37,381 nucleotides of DNA from CAYWPG01 sp964460035 (lineage in GTDB: Bacteria; Pseudomonadota; Gammaproteobacteria; Nitrococcales; AK92). The notes under the pieces are model-generated. The model did no database searches. It was not told the DNA's origin and saw nothing but the letters and a program-made list of their open reading frames with translations. The translations under genes were made by a program, and so were the position numbers. This document shows, piece after piece, positions 24,819-32,046 of this stretch. The stretch lies in assembly GCA_964460035.1 (NCBI GenBank), contig CAYWPG010000038.1, positions 1 through 37,381 of the forward strand. Direction: 5' to 3'. Position 1 is the first letter of the stretch. Every line of letters starts with the position of its first letter.

Positions 24819-26147
24819 CTACAGTGGTACCAGAGGTGGGCGCTCGCCATAGCGCACGCTCACGAACACCAGGTTTTCGCGAAACTCTTCCGTAGCGAAA
24901 TTGCTTCGGCGCTCATCGCGAACGAGCTCCAAAGCTGCAGTGAAGTGCCGGCTGAAGCGGTAGTCGGTACGGATGCCGGCCAGCCAATCCTTGTCGCGGC
25001 GATCGATTTCGTCGTAGTCCGACTCCTGATAGCTCAGATAGGCGGCGACCGACCACTGAATATCGAACCGATAGCCCAGGTCCAGCCGTGCCCCGATTAG
25101 CTCTCTATCCTCATCGAAGACGCCCGGGTCGTCCGAAGGGATGACCACCTCCTCGTCGCCCCAGAAGGCGGCCAGCCGAACGTCAATCATGCCCAGCGCG
25201 CGTATGTAGTACGCCTCGGCAAGGCGTTCGTAAACCACGCCACGCGGCACCACCAGCCCCACGCGCTCGGCGCGCATGGGTTCCGGCCCGGCCGCCAGCA
25301 GGGTCGCCCCGGCATCGGTATAGTGCTGGGAATAAGTCAGCCCTGCGGCCGAGTCCCGCGGCAGGCGACGCGTGATGCGCACCGCCGCAAGCATATCGTC
25401 CAGCTGTGCGCCATCGTCCCGGTCGAGCCAGGAGTGCCCGAACTCCAACCGTATATCGGTGGCGCGCATCCGGTAGTCTATGCCCGCGAGCGCATCGTAG
25501 CGGTTGTAGTCGGTGAAGCGATGCGGGTGCTCATACCACACATGCAAGCTTTCCAGGTGCACGAAACCGTCCAGGCGGGGCCAGATCCGCCGGGTCAGGC
25601 GCGTCGAGGCGCCCGCCCGGAAGTTATCAGCATCGCTGCGGCCGTAGTAGTTGTGCCCCACGCGCGCGCCCAGCTGCAGCTCGGTGGCCGGACCGAAGCG
25701 GAAGAACACGTCAGGCCCGGTCCAGAATACGTTGCTGTCCTGACGGTTATCGGGCGTCATTGGGTCCAGGTCGGTGATCCGAATCTGCTGAAAATAGTCC
25801 TCCAAATGCCAGTGCAGCCGTTGTGGAATCAGGCTTGCAGTCAGCATGGCCGAGAGATCGAACAGGTTATCGTCGTCGTAGGTGTTCTTCTGATAGTCCC
25901 GGTACTCCAGCGTCGACGACAGCGCCATGCGCAAGGTCGGCTTATCCTCCCGTAACCAGACTCCCGCCCAGAGCATGCCGATCTGATCCGAGCGCCTGTC
26001 GGTTGCGGTACGGCGCACGTTGTCGGTGAACTCCAAGGTAGCGCCCGCCCCCCACTCCATTTGCAACGCATGGCTAGTGCCGGAGCCCATGACCAGCGCG
26101 GTCACCAGCAACACCGGAACAAGACGCCTGCCTGGCCGTCCCTTCAT
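24819..26147 (-). CDS. XrtA/PEP-CTERM-associated outer-membrane beta-barrel protein
   Basis: This 442-residue protein has a signal peptide (about residues 1-27, ending SGTSHA) and then alternating strands with many aromatic and charged residues and no cytoplasmic helices, for example LEFTDNVRRTATDRRSDQ, WLREDKPTLRMALSSTLEYR and FRFGPATELQLGARVGHNYY. It ends SVRYGERPPLVPL. This matches the outer-membrane family TIGR03016 found in exosortase-A EPS loci. It is probably the outer-membrane component working with the export lipoprotein at 28759-29385. The order TyrK-like, barrel, ATPase, deacetylase is the standard order of these loci. A 186-nt gap separates it from the kinase-like gene. Confidence 0.83.
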   Translation of the reverse strand: MKGRPGRRLVPVLLVTALVMGSGTSHALQMEWGAGATLEFTDNVRRTATDRRSDQIGMLWAGVWLREDKPTLRMALSSTLEYRDYQKNTYDDDNLFDLSAMLTASLIPQRLHWHLEDYFQQIRITDLDPMTPDNRQDSNVFWTGPDVFFRFGPATELQLGARVGHNYYGRSDADNFRAGASTRLTRRIWPRLDGFVHLESLHVWYEHPHRFTDYNRYDALAGIDYRMRATDIRLEFGHSWLDRDDGAQLDDMLAAVRITRRLPRDSAAGLTYSQHYTDAGATLLAAGPEPMRAERVGLVVPRGVVYERLAEAYYIRALGMIDVRLAAFWGDEEVVIPSDDPGVFDEDRELIGARLDLGYRFDIQWSVAAYLSYQESDYDEIDRRDKDWLAGIRTDYRFSRHFTAALELVRDERRSNFATEEFRENLVFVSVRYGERPPLVPL

Positions 26148-26251
26148 CGACCTCCCCCTCCCTGAGAAAGCTTGCGATAACGCCTGCCCGCGTTGCGCTC
26201 GCGCACAATATCCGGGACACGCCGCACCACTCTGTAAGCAGCGCGGCGTCT

Positions 26252-26267
26252 CGGGCGAAATCGCCCG
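26252..26267. repeat. Short perfect palindrome upstream of the barrel gene
   Basis: CGGGCGAAATCGCCCG at 26252-26267 is a perfect 16-nt palindrome (6-bp stem with a 4-nt loop). It lies in the 186-nt gap between the BY-kinase-like stop and the barrel start. It could be an mRNA structure or operator; no T tract follows. Confidence 0.35.
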
Positions 26268-26333
26268 TCAGGCAACCGCGCTTGTGCGTTCAACAGCCAA
26301 GCAGAGAAGCGCGCGAGCTACGCAACATGCGGA

Positions 26334-27209
26334 CTAAGCGCTGGTTGCACGCCGGCGACTCCAAAGAGGCAGCCGGCTCTCGTTATTCATCACGCAACCG
26401 ATCAGCTTATCCCGCCCCACGGTATCGGCCGCCGCAGCCACCTGCGCCTGGGTCACCCGGCCGTACGGCACGACCAGCAATGTGTAATCGCACAGCTCGG
26501 CAAGGATGCGAGCATCGGCCGCCTCCATGATGGGCGGGGTATCGATGATGATGAACCGCTCCCGATAGCGGTTGCGCAACTCCCGCAGCAACCCGGCAAG
26601 CTGGGGCGTAGTGAAGTACTCCATTGCCGCCTTGCTCTTAGTGCCCACGGGAATCAGGCGCAGCCGCGGAATGCCCACCGGGTGAATGATTTTCTCGACC
26701 TGTTTCTCCTCGCCAACCAGGTAATCGGTCAAGCCCAAGGCCTCGGCCGGCTCGTACAACAGATCGTTGAACCGGGGCTCGCGCAGGTTGCAGTCGACCA
26801 CCACCGCGGTCTTGCTGTCGTCGAAAGCGAAGGAGGCAGCCAGATTCAACGCCACGAAGCTGGCACCGCCGTCGCTGGCGGTGGATGTGACCATGAGGAC
26901 GAAGTTCTTGCCCGCACTCCTTTGCAGCAGAGCGGTGCGTATATGCCGAAACGCATCGCTCACCCGGGTGTCCTCCATGTCCTGATCGATGATGCGCTGC
27001 CGTGCCATGAACACGGCATCCCGGCGCTCGACCTCGCGCATGTGCGCGATTTCCTCCGCAGCGCTCAGGCCGACCAGTTCTCGCGACTGGGCAGCCGTTG
27101 GCCGCCGGGCGCGAACGGTATTGCGCGGCTCCTGGCTCCTGTCCCGCTCCGAGGCCGCCTGTCCTCGCGAAGACTGTGCGCGACGCAATGCGTCTTCGAT
27201 CTTGCTCAT
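26334..27209 (-). CDS. XrtA-associated tyrosine autokinase-like ATPase with degenerate P-loop
   Basis: This 291-residue protein matches the BY-kinase-like family of exosortase-A loci (TIGR03018 type). After MSKIEDALRRAQ, it has DAFRHIRTALLQ, Walker A-prime VVVDCNLREPRF (about 136-147) and Walker B FIIIDTPP (219-226). The Walker A at 107-118 reads VTSTASDGGASF, where the usual GKS/GKT lysine is replaced by alanine. The C-terminus (NNESRLPLWSRRRATSA) has no tyrosine cluster. A normal BY-kinase phosphorylates its own C-terminal tyrosines to control polymer length, so this one may be inactive or bind nucleotide differently. It starts 13 nt after the chain-length gene. Related locus members with GGASF-type loops may exist; I cannot verify how common they are. 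Confidence 0.87.
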   Translation of the reverse strand: MSKIEDALRRAQSSRGQAASERDRSQEPRNTVRARRPTAAQSRELVGLSAAEEIAHMREVERRDAVFMARQRIIDQDMEDTRVSDAFRHIRTALLQRSAGKNFVLMVTSTASDGGASFVALNLAASFAFDDSKTAVVVDCNLREPRFNDLLYEPAEALGLTDYLVGEEKQVEKIIHPVGIPRLRLIPVGTKSKAAMEYFTTPQLAGLLRELRNRYRERFIIIDTPPIMEAADARILAELCDYTLLVVPYGRVTQAQVAAAADTVGRDKLIGCVMNNESRLPLWSRRRATSA

Positions 27210-27222
27210 CAGCCAACTCCCT

Positions 27223-28728
27223 TTATCTGAGCAGCAGGAACCCGATAACGCCCGCCACCGTCAGCACGACCACCAATCCCGACCACACCAGGCCGCGGCG
27301 CTCCTTGCGCGCCTCCGCAGGCGTTGCCATATGCGGGACAACACCCAGCAGCTGCAGCTCTAGGCCGTCGGTGATCGCGCTGGCCGTGCGCACGCGCGGA
27401 TCGAGCAGCAGAAAACCGAACAGCAGCGCCAGCGGCACCACCGCACCCAGCGCAAACCCGCCCAGCACAAACTGCCCGGTGCCCGGGCCGGTAGGGTTAT
27501 GCGCGTAATAGGCTTCCTCGTAAACCCGGATGTTCAGCCCTTGTTGCTGGGCGCTGAGGTTCATGCTTACCCGAGCATCCTCACGACGACGTTTGAGGTC
27601 TTCGTAGATGCTTTGATTGACTTCGTGATCGCGCAACAAGGCCGCCATCTGCGCTTCGACCTCTTCCAGCTGCTCGGCCCGCGCGCGCACGGCAGCAAGC
27701 CGCTCTCGCTCCCGCTCCAGATTCGAGCTCAGCGTGCGAATGGTGGCACGGGTTTCATACAGGCGCGATTGCAGGTCGCGGTAAATTGGATTGGCGCGCA
27801 CTTCCCCGGAATCGACTTGTACTGCGGCGCCACCTTGTTCGACCCGCGCCAGCTGTTGGTTAAGCTCCGCGATCTGGGCCTGCAGCGCGATCACATCCGG
27901 ATAAGTGTCGTGGTACTGCAAGCGCAGCGTATCCAGCTCATCTTCGAGCGCGATGATCCGCTCCCGCAGCTGCTGCGCGCGCACGGAAATGACCGTGCCT
28001 TCCGCTTCGCCGGACAGCTGCTGCTGCAGCGAGGTTTCGGTAATGCGCGCCTCTTCGAGCCGGCTCTCCAAATCGTCCACTCTGGCCTGTAGCACCGACA
28101 TGCGCTCGCTCAGCTCTGCCCGTGCCCCAGGCCGCGCGTCCGGCGTCCGCGCCCGAAACTCCTCGATACGGGCCTCCGAACGCTGCAGCTCTTGTTCGAA
28201 CTGAACGACCTGACTGTCGATAAAGGCGAACGCGGCGCTGCTCTCCTCCGACTTGGAACCCATCATCGCCTCGATGAAGAGCTGCCCCATCTTTTCGGTA
28301 TTGCGGTAAACCTGCTCGGGATCGTCCCCTTTATGGGAGATCCGAATAAGATTGCGGCCAGCGGCGCTGATCACCGTGTTGGCGCGCATGCCCTCCAGCA
28401 TCCACTCGATTTCCTGGGGGCTGGGATCGTCTTCCAGATAACCGCCGTGCTCGAGTACCTGCATCAGGATACCCCGGCTGAAGACCAGCTCCCGGGCGTT
28501 ATGCGCCCTATCGGCAACCGTATTAAGAGCGGCGGCCCGTGTCAGCGGTTCGATGATGTTTTGCTCTTCCACCAAGATGGTGGTGGAGGACTCATAGGAC
28601 TTGGGCCAGTTCATGCCCACCAGGAGCATGACCAGGCTGATAATCACGAAACCGGTAACCATCAGCCGGCGGCGTGCGAACGCCTCGCGGTAAAAGACTC
28701 TTATCCTCTCTTCCGTTTCTGTCTGCAT
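27223..28728 (-). CDS. XrtA-associated polysaccharide chain-length determinant (Wzz-type)
   Basis: This 501-residue protein is a polysaccharide co-polymerase. It has an N-terminal helix (LMVTGFVIISLVMLLVGMN, about 22-40), a large periplasmic part with long coiled coils (for example RVDDLESRLEEARITETSLQ and ALEDELDTLRLQYHDTYPD), a proline-rich stretch YYAHNPTGPGTGQ and a second helix pair at 428-450 and 478-500. The layout fits the exosortase-A chain-length family (TIGR03007 type), which lacks a fused kinase domain; the separate BY-kinase-like protein follows 13 nt later. It sets EPS chain length together with the kinase. The start codon at 28728 has only a poor GAGGT ribosome site close before it. 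Confidence 0.9.
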   Translation of the reverse strand: MQTETEERIRVFYREAFARRRLMVTGFVIISLVMLLVGMNWPKSYESSTTILVEEQNIIEPLTRAAALNTVADRAHNARELVFSRGILMQVLEHGGYLEDDPSPQEIEWMLEGMRANTVISAAGRNLIRISHKGDDPEQVYRNTEKMGQLFIEAMMGSKSEESSAAFAFIDSQVVQFEQELQRSEARIEEFRARTPDARPGARAELSERMSVLQARVDDLESRLEEARITETSLQQQLSGEAEGTVISVRAQQLRERIIALEDELDTLRLQYHDTYPDVIALQAQIAELNQQLARVEQGGAAVQVDSGEVRANPIYRDLQSRLYETRATIRTLSSNLERERERLAAVRARAEQLEEVEAQMAALLRDHEVNQSIYEDLKRRREDARVSMNLSAQQQGLNIRVYEEAYYAHNPTGPGTGQFVLGGFALGAVVPLALLFGFLLLDPRVRTASAITDGLELQLLGVVPHMATPAEARKERRGLVWSGLVVVLTVAGVIGFLLLR

Positions 28729-28758
28729 ACCTCACCCATACCGCTACGAGAATAGTGA

Positions 28759-29385
28759 TCAGAACAGACGCTCCGGAACCGCGATGATGTCGCCGGGCCG
28801 CAAATAGACGTTGGTGCTCAGGTCGCCGCGCTCGAGGATCCGCCCCAGATGCACGGGTCTGACATCGGTCTCGTCGCCGTTGCGGCGGTACAGCTTGGCG
28901 CGATCCGCCGCTGCGAATTCGGTAACGCCGCCAGCCTCGAGGATGGCATCCAGAACGGTCATGCCCTGGCGATACGGCAGCGAGCGTGGCATTCCCACCG
29001 CGCCGGTCACTCGCACGCGAGACAAGAATTCATGACTGCGCAGTTCGGTGACGATCACGGTAACGCGCGGTTCGCGTACGTACTCCCGTAGCCGCTCCTC
29101 TATCGTCGCCGCCACTTCCTGGGGCGTCTGGCCGCCGGCCTGGACATCGCCGATCAACGGCACCGAGATCATGCCATCCGGGCGCACCGGCACCCCCACC
29201 GAAAGATCGGGGTTGCGCCAAACGCTGACCTGCAGCATGTCATCGGGCCCTATGCGGTAGGCGGCCTGTTCGGGCACTGGCGAATTGTCGGGAGCGGGTG
29301 CCGCAAAGTTATTTCCGCCCAGCTGGGCGCACCCAGCGAGCGCAAACGAGAGCAGCGAAATCAAGGCGAATCGGATTATCTTCAT
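28759..29385 (-). CDS. XrtA-associated polysaccharide export lipoprotein (Wza-like)
   Basis: This 208-residue protein is an outer-membrane lipoprotein. The signal peptide MKIIRFALISLLSFALAGC ends in lipobox LAGC (Cys19). The mature part has a Wza-type Poly_export domain (YRIGPDDMLQVSVWRNPDLS) and a SLBB domain (VRVTGAVGMPRSLPYRQGMT, VLDAILEAGG) ending in NVYLRPGDIIAVPERLF. It should form or line the outer-membrane pore for the EPS. GGAGG lies 6 nt before the ATG. It is next to the chain-length gene (30 nt gap) as in other exosortase-A loci (TIGR03027 type). A 366-nt gap separates it from the sugar transferase. Confidence 0.93.
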   Translation of the reverse strand: MKIIRFALISLLSFALAGCAQLGGNNFAAPAPDNSPVPEQAAYRIGPDDMLQVSVWRNPDLSVGVPVRPDGMISVPLIGDVQAGGQTPQEVAATIEERLREYVREPRVTVIVTELRSHEFLSRVRVTGAVGMPRSLPYRQGMTVLDAILEAGGVTEFAAADRAKLYRRNGDETDVRPVHLGRILERGDLSTNVYLRPGDIIAVPERLF

Positions 29386-29751
29386 TAACGCCTCCAGCTA
29401 GATCAAAGCCTTCTCCGCAGGCTGGCCCACCGATGAGAGCCTCTCGATCCCTTCCGGCAGCCACACAAGCCACAGGACCCGAACGAACCACGGTTCCTTA
29501 TGTCGTTGCGGAAAACTCCCCCCGCGACACCACTCGCGAATCCGGCTGCGACCGGTCAGCTCCCGGCGCAGGCCCGACCTTCTACCGCATGAACGGCACG
29601 GCCGATGCTTTGCAGACTTAGCTGGGGACAGGGCTGGAGAATCACAAGCTGATGTAGACGAAGATGCTGGCGTGCAGGCAGCCCGAAACGACGGTGCCAG
29701 GAGGCGTTCCTACGGCTTGGCACTAAGCTTGCCTGCAGGGTACCAGAGCCC
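29386..29751. other. 366-nt spacer between sugar transferase and export gene
   Basis: No open frame here has a family match or ribosome site. Two TGGCAC hexamers face outward in opposite orientations (29694-29699 minus, 29718-29723 plus), an inverted arrangement with an 18-nt spacer. The minus copy, TGGCACCGTCGTTTCG, has the right -24 element but lacks the -12 GC; the plus copy is near consensus. A promoter for the export operon probably lies here. No insertion-sequence ends or tRNA were found. Confidence 0.4.
29718..29733 (+). promoter_or_regulatory. Sigma-54-like -24/-12 site
   Basis: TGGCACTAAGCTTGCC carries the -24 element TGGCAC and the -12 element TTGC at exact spacing. It points to the plus strand, antisense to the sugar transferase 3' end. 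No plus-strand gene follows, so it may drive an antisense RNA, be a bound site, or be a chance match. Confidence 0.35.
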
Positions 29752-31137
29752 TCAGCGGGCCCCCTTCCCCCACAGAACGACCTCGGCCGTTTGCAGCAGC
29801 ACGGTGAGATCCAGCAGCAGCGAGTGATTTTTCACATAGTAGAGGTCGAACTGCAGCTTCTCGAAAGCATCCTGCTCCGAGGCTCCGTACGGGTAGCAGA
29901 TCTGGGCCCATCCGGTCAGCCCGGGCTTGACCCGGTGACGCTCGCGGTAATACGGCAACGAGTTGCTCAACTGTTCCACGAACTCGGGCCGCTCGGGACG
30001 AGGTCCGACGAAGCTCATATCGCCTCTGAGCACGTTCCACAGCTGCGGCAATTCGTCGATGCGATACTTACGTATGAAGCGGCCCACCCGCGTTACGCGC
30101 GCATCGTCGGCCTGGGCCCAGCGCGGCTTACCGTCTTGCTCCGCATCCGGACGCATGCTCCGGAACTTGTAGACCGGAAACACCCGGCCGCCCTCGCCCA
30201 CGCGCAGCTGCCTATAGAAGATGGGACCGCCGCTGCCGTCTAAGCGAATGGCCAAGGCCGTTGCCAGCAGCAAAGGCAAAGTCGCGATCAGGAGCGTTAA
30301 GCTGATCGCGACATCAAAAGCACGCTTGATGAAGCTGCGCAGCACGCCGGTGCGAAACCCGCTGGCGAAAGCCAGCCAGCCCGGGTGCATGATGTCCAGA
30401 TTGATCCTTCCGGTTTCCTGCTCAAGAAAGCTCATCAAGTCCACGACCTGTACCCCGCGGGTACGGCATTCGAGCAGATCCGCAATGGGCAAGACGCCGC
30501 GGCGGTCCTCCACCGCAACGATGATCAAGTCGATCTTCAGCCGCCGCACCAGTTCCGGCAACGGTTCGTCGCTCTGGATCAAGCGGTGGGCGGGTACCGC
30601 CGACACCTCTTTCAGTGACGGCAGGAATCCGACAATCTGGAAACCGATCAGGTCCGACTTGCGGCGCAGCTTGGCCAGCGGTGCCGCCCGGCGTCCGGCC
30701 CCCAGGACCAGAATGCGCCGGTTAATATCGCGCTGCTCGAGCAAATCCAGAAAGAACATGCGAGTCATGACCACGAACAGGAAGGCTATCAGCATGCTCA
30801 GTGCCAAGGCGCCGCGCCCCACCAGCAAATCCGGAACCAGGTAAAACACCACGCTGAGGGCTACGACGGCGACCGCGAAGCTCAGCCCCAGCCGCACGAG
30901 CACACCCGGCAGTGCGTCGCGGGTGCGCCGGTTGTACAGCCCCATGGCCACCATGCACAACATCAGCACGCCAACGAAGACCACCGCGCGCGGCCACAGA
31001 AGCCCCAAACCGGCATCGAGCTGCTCGGCGTCTCCGCCGAAACGCACATGCACCCCTAGATAGAACGCGGAAGAAAGCAGCGCGACCTCAAGCAGGATCA
31101 ACAGCAGGAACACCTGCTTGAACGGATGATTGACCAA
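29752..31137 (-). CDS. Initiating sugar-phosphate transferase (XrtA-type EpsB/WcaJ-like)
   Basis: This protein of about 461 residues is a polyprenyl-phosphate hexose-1-phosphate transferase, the enzyme that starts EPS repeats. The N-terminal half has several membrane helices and a Rossmann-like sensor domain (RRILVLGAGRRAAPLAKLRR). The C-terminal catalytic domain has KRAFDVAISLTLLIATLPLL, the GPIFYRQLRVGEGG loop, YKFRSMRPDAE, RIDELPQLWNVLRGDMSFVG and PRPERPEF. The layout matches TIGR03013-type enzymes of exosortase-A loci. In-frame ATGs exist at 31209 and 31185, but homology begins at LVNHPFKQVFLLL, so I favour the TTG at 31137 with GAGGGGG 9 nt before it. It is the first gene of the EPS locus on this strand. 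Confidence 0.88.
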   Translation of the reverse strand: MVNHPFKQVFLLLILLEVALLSSAFYLGVHVRFGGDAEQLDAGLGLLWPRAVVFVGVLMLCMVAMGLYNRRTRDALPGVLVRLGLSFAVAVVALSVVFYLVPDLLVGRGALALSMLIAFLFVVMTRMFFLDLLEQRDINRRILVLGAGRRAAPLAKLRRKSDLIGFQIVGFLPSLKEVSAVPAHRLIQSDEPLPELVRRLKIDLIIVAVEDRRGVLPIADLLECRTRGVQVVDLMSFLEQETGRINLDIMHPGWLAFASGFRTGVLRSFIKRAFDVAISLTLLIATLPLLLATALAIRLDGSGGPIFYRQLRVGEGGRVFPVYKFRSMRPDAEQDGKPRWAQADDARVTRVGRFIRKYRIDELPQLWNVLRGDMSFVGPRPERPEFVEQLSNSLPYYRERHRVKPGLTGWAQICYPYGASEQDAFEKLQFDLYYVKNHSLLLDLTVLLQTAEVVLWGKGAR

Positions 31138-31373
31138 CAGAAGCGTCCCCCTCTGACATCGCCTGCCCCGCACGTCGGCGTCCATGGCCGGCTCTTCGGG
31201 AGCCGGCAAGACGCATGCGTGGGCGGGCTATGAATCCGTTGAACCGCAAAACGCCCGTGCTCGTTTCCGTCCACCGTTTGCTAAGACATTGAGTGCTGGC
31301 GGCACGGAGCAAGAGCGCAACGGCGCCGTACGGCCGCCGCTGCGCGCCTTGCGCTCAGGGTTTCCTGTGCCAG

Positions 31374-31401
31374 TAGTTAGGATCTTCTAAAGAGTTTTCA
31401 A
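31374..31401 (-). promoter_or_regulatory. Possible sigma-70 promoter of the EPS locus
   Basis: On the minus strand TTGAAA (31401-31396) is followed after 16 nt by TAACTA (31379-31374). The -35 is good and the -10 is poor. It lies in the most AT-rich part of the gap and points to the sugar transferase, leaving a leader of about 230 nt. Confidence 0.25.
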
Positions 31402-31449
31402 ATGCCCCCGTGGGTGCGGCGGAGCCTGCAAAGACAGAGGGAGAGGAGT

Positions 31450-31477
31450 GGCGGCCCGAGCAGAGGCTCGGGCCGCC
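31450..31477 (-). terminator. Intrinsic terminator of the TRAP/catabolic unit
   Basis: A perfect 12-bp stem GGCGGCCCGAGC / GCTCGGGCCGCC with a 4-nt loop begins 5 nt after the cupin stop codon. On the minus strand it is followed by a pyrimidine run (ACTCCTCTCCCTCTGTCTTT) instead of a pure U tract. Position and stem strength make it a good end for the TRAP-fahA-cupin transcript and separate it from the EPS locus. Confidence 0.65.
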
Positions 31478-31482
31478 GGCGT

Positions 31483-32031
31483 TCAGGCCTGCGCGTCGAC
31501 GAGGATGAAGGCGATACGGCACATCTTGCCGGAGCGGTTGCTCCACGCGTGATTGGTGCCGCGCTGGATCAACACATCGCCCGGCCGCATAACCGTTTCA
31601 CCCTCATCCATGATCGCGACCAGCTCGCCCTCGATAAGGATCGCGTAGTCGACGGTATCGGTCCTGTGCATGCCGGGGTGCTTCGGCTTCTCGCCACCGA
31701 CTTCCCGCTGCGCATCGTTGAAATGAGCCGCAAACACCGCCCCCACGGCTCGCTCCAGCTCTTCCGGATCCTCCGGCTCGGGCGGGATGTCGATAATGCG
31801 CACTACCGTGCCCCTCTTAGGAGGGGCCACGCCCTTATGCTCGGCCGAGAGGTCCGGCTGATTGATATCCGCCGGCGTGTCCGTGGTCACCCACATGTTG
31901 GCGACCTGGTAGCCCGGGCGCTGGGGCATGGTGCGCAGATCCCGCGGCGGACCGTCCTCAATGATCACCGACTTGCCCTCGGCGTTGTGCCCCGTAACGA
32001 TGCGTCGCAATGGCCGTAGCGAATTGGTCAT
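31483..32031 (-). CDS. Cupin-domain protein
   Basis: This 182-residue protein has a single C-terminal cupin barrel. The first cupin motif reads HPGMHRTDTVDYAILIEGEL, with one histidine and an aspartate instead of the usual HxH; the second reads GDVLIQRGTNHAWSN, keeping His and Asn. The N-terminal half (SLRPLRRIVTGHNAEGKSVI) matches a family found beside catabolic and TRAP-transporter genes. The ligand set suggests a divergent metal or small-molecule site rather than a confirmed dioxygenase. GGAGGAG precedes the ATG at 32031 by about 8 nt. It follows the fumarylacetoacetase gene and is the last gene before the terminator. Its role may be in the same aromatic-acid or keto-acid pathway. Confidence 0.8.
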   Translation of the reverse strand: MTNSLRPLRRIVTGHNAEGKSVIIEDGPPRDLRTMPQRPGYQVANMWVTTDTPADINQPDLSAEHKGVAPPKRGTVVRIIDIPPEPEDPEELERAVGAVFAAHFNDAQREVGGEKPKHPGMHRTDTVDYAILIEGELVAIMDEGETVMRPGDVLIQRGTNHAWSNRSGKMCRIAFILVDAQA

Positions 32032-32046
32032 GAAGATACTCCTCCC

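Larger units (their letters stand above)
31138..31482. other. Upstream region of the EPS locus
   Basis: These 345 nt lie between the cupin stop and the sugar transferase start. They hold the terminator at 31450-31477, a weak promoter candidate at 31374-31401 and a leader of over 200 nt. I see no riboswitch signature, no JUMPstart/ops sequence and no small gene with support. Confidence 0.4.

Noticed and set aside
29600..29660. GCTGGGGACAG motif in the spacer before the export gene, as seen near some REP-associated transposases
   Set aside because: Only one copy, no transposase remnant in any frame and no paired repeat, so a chance match is more likely.
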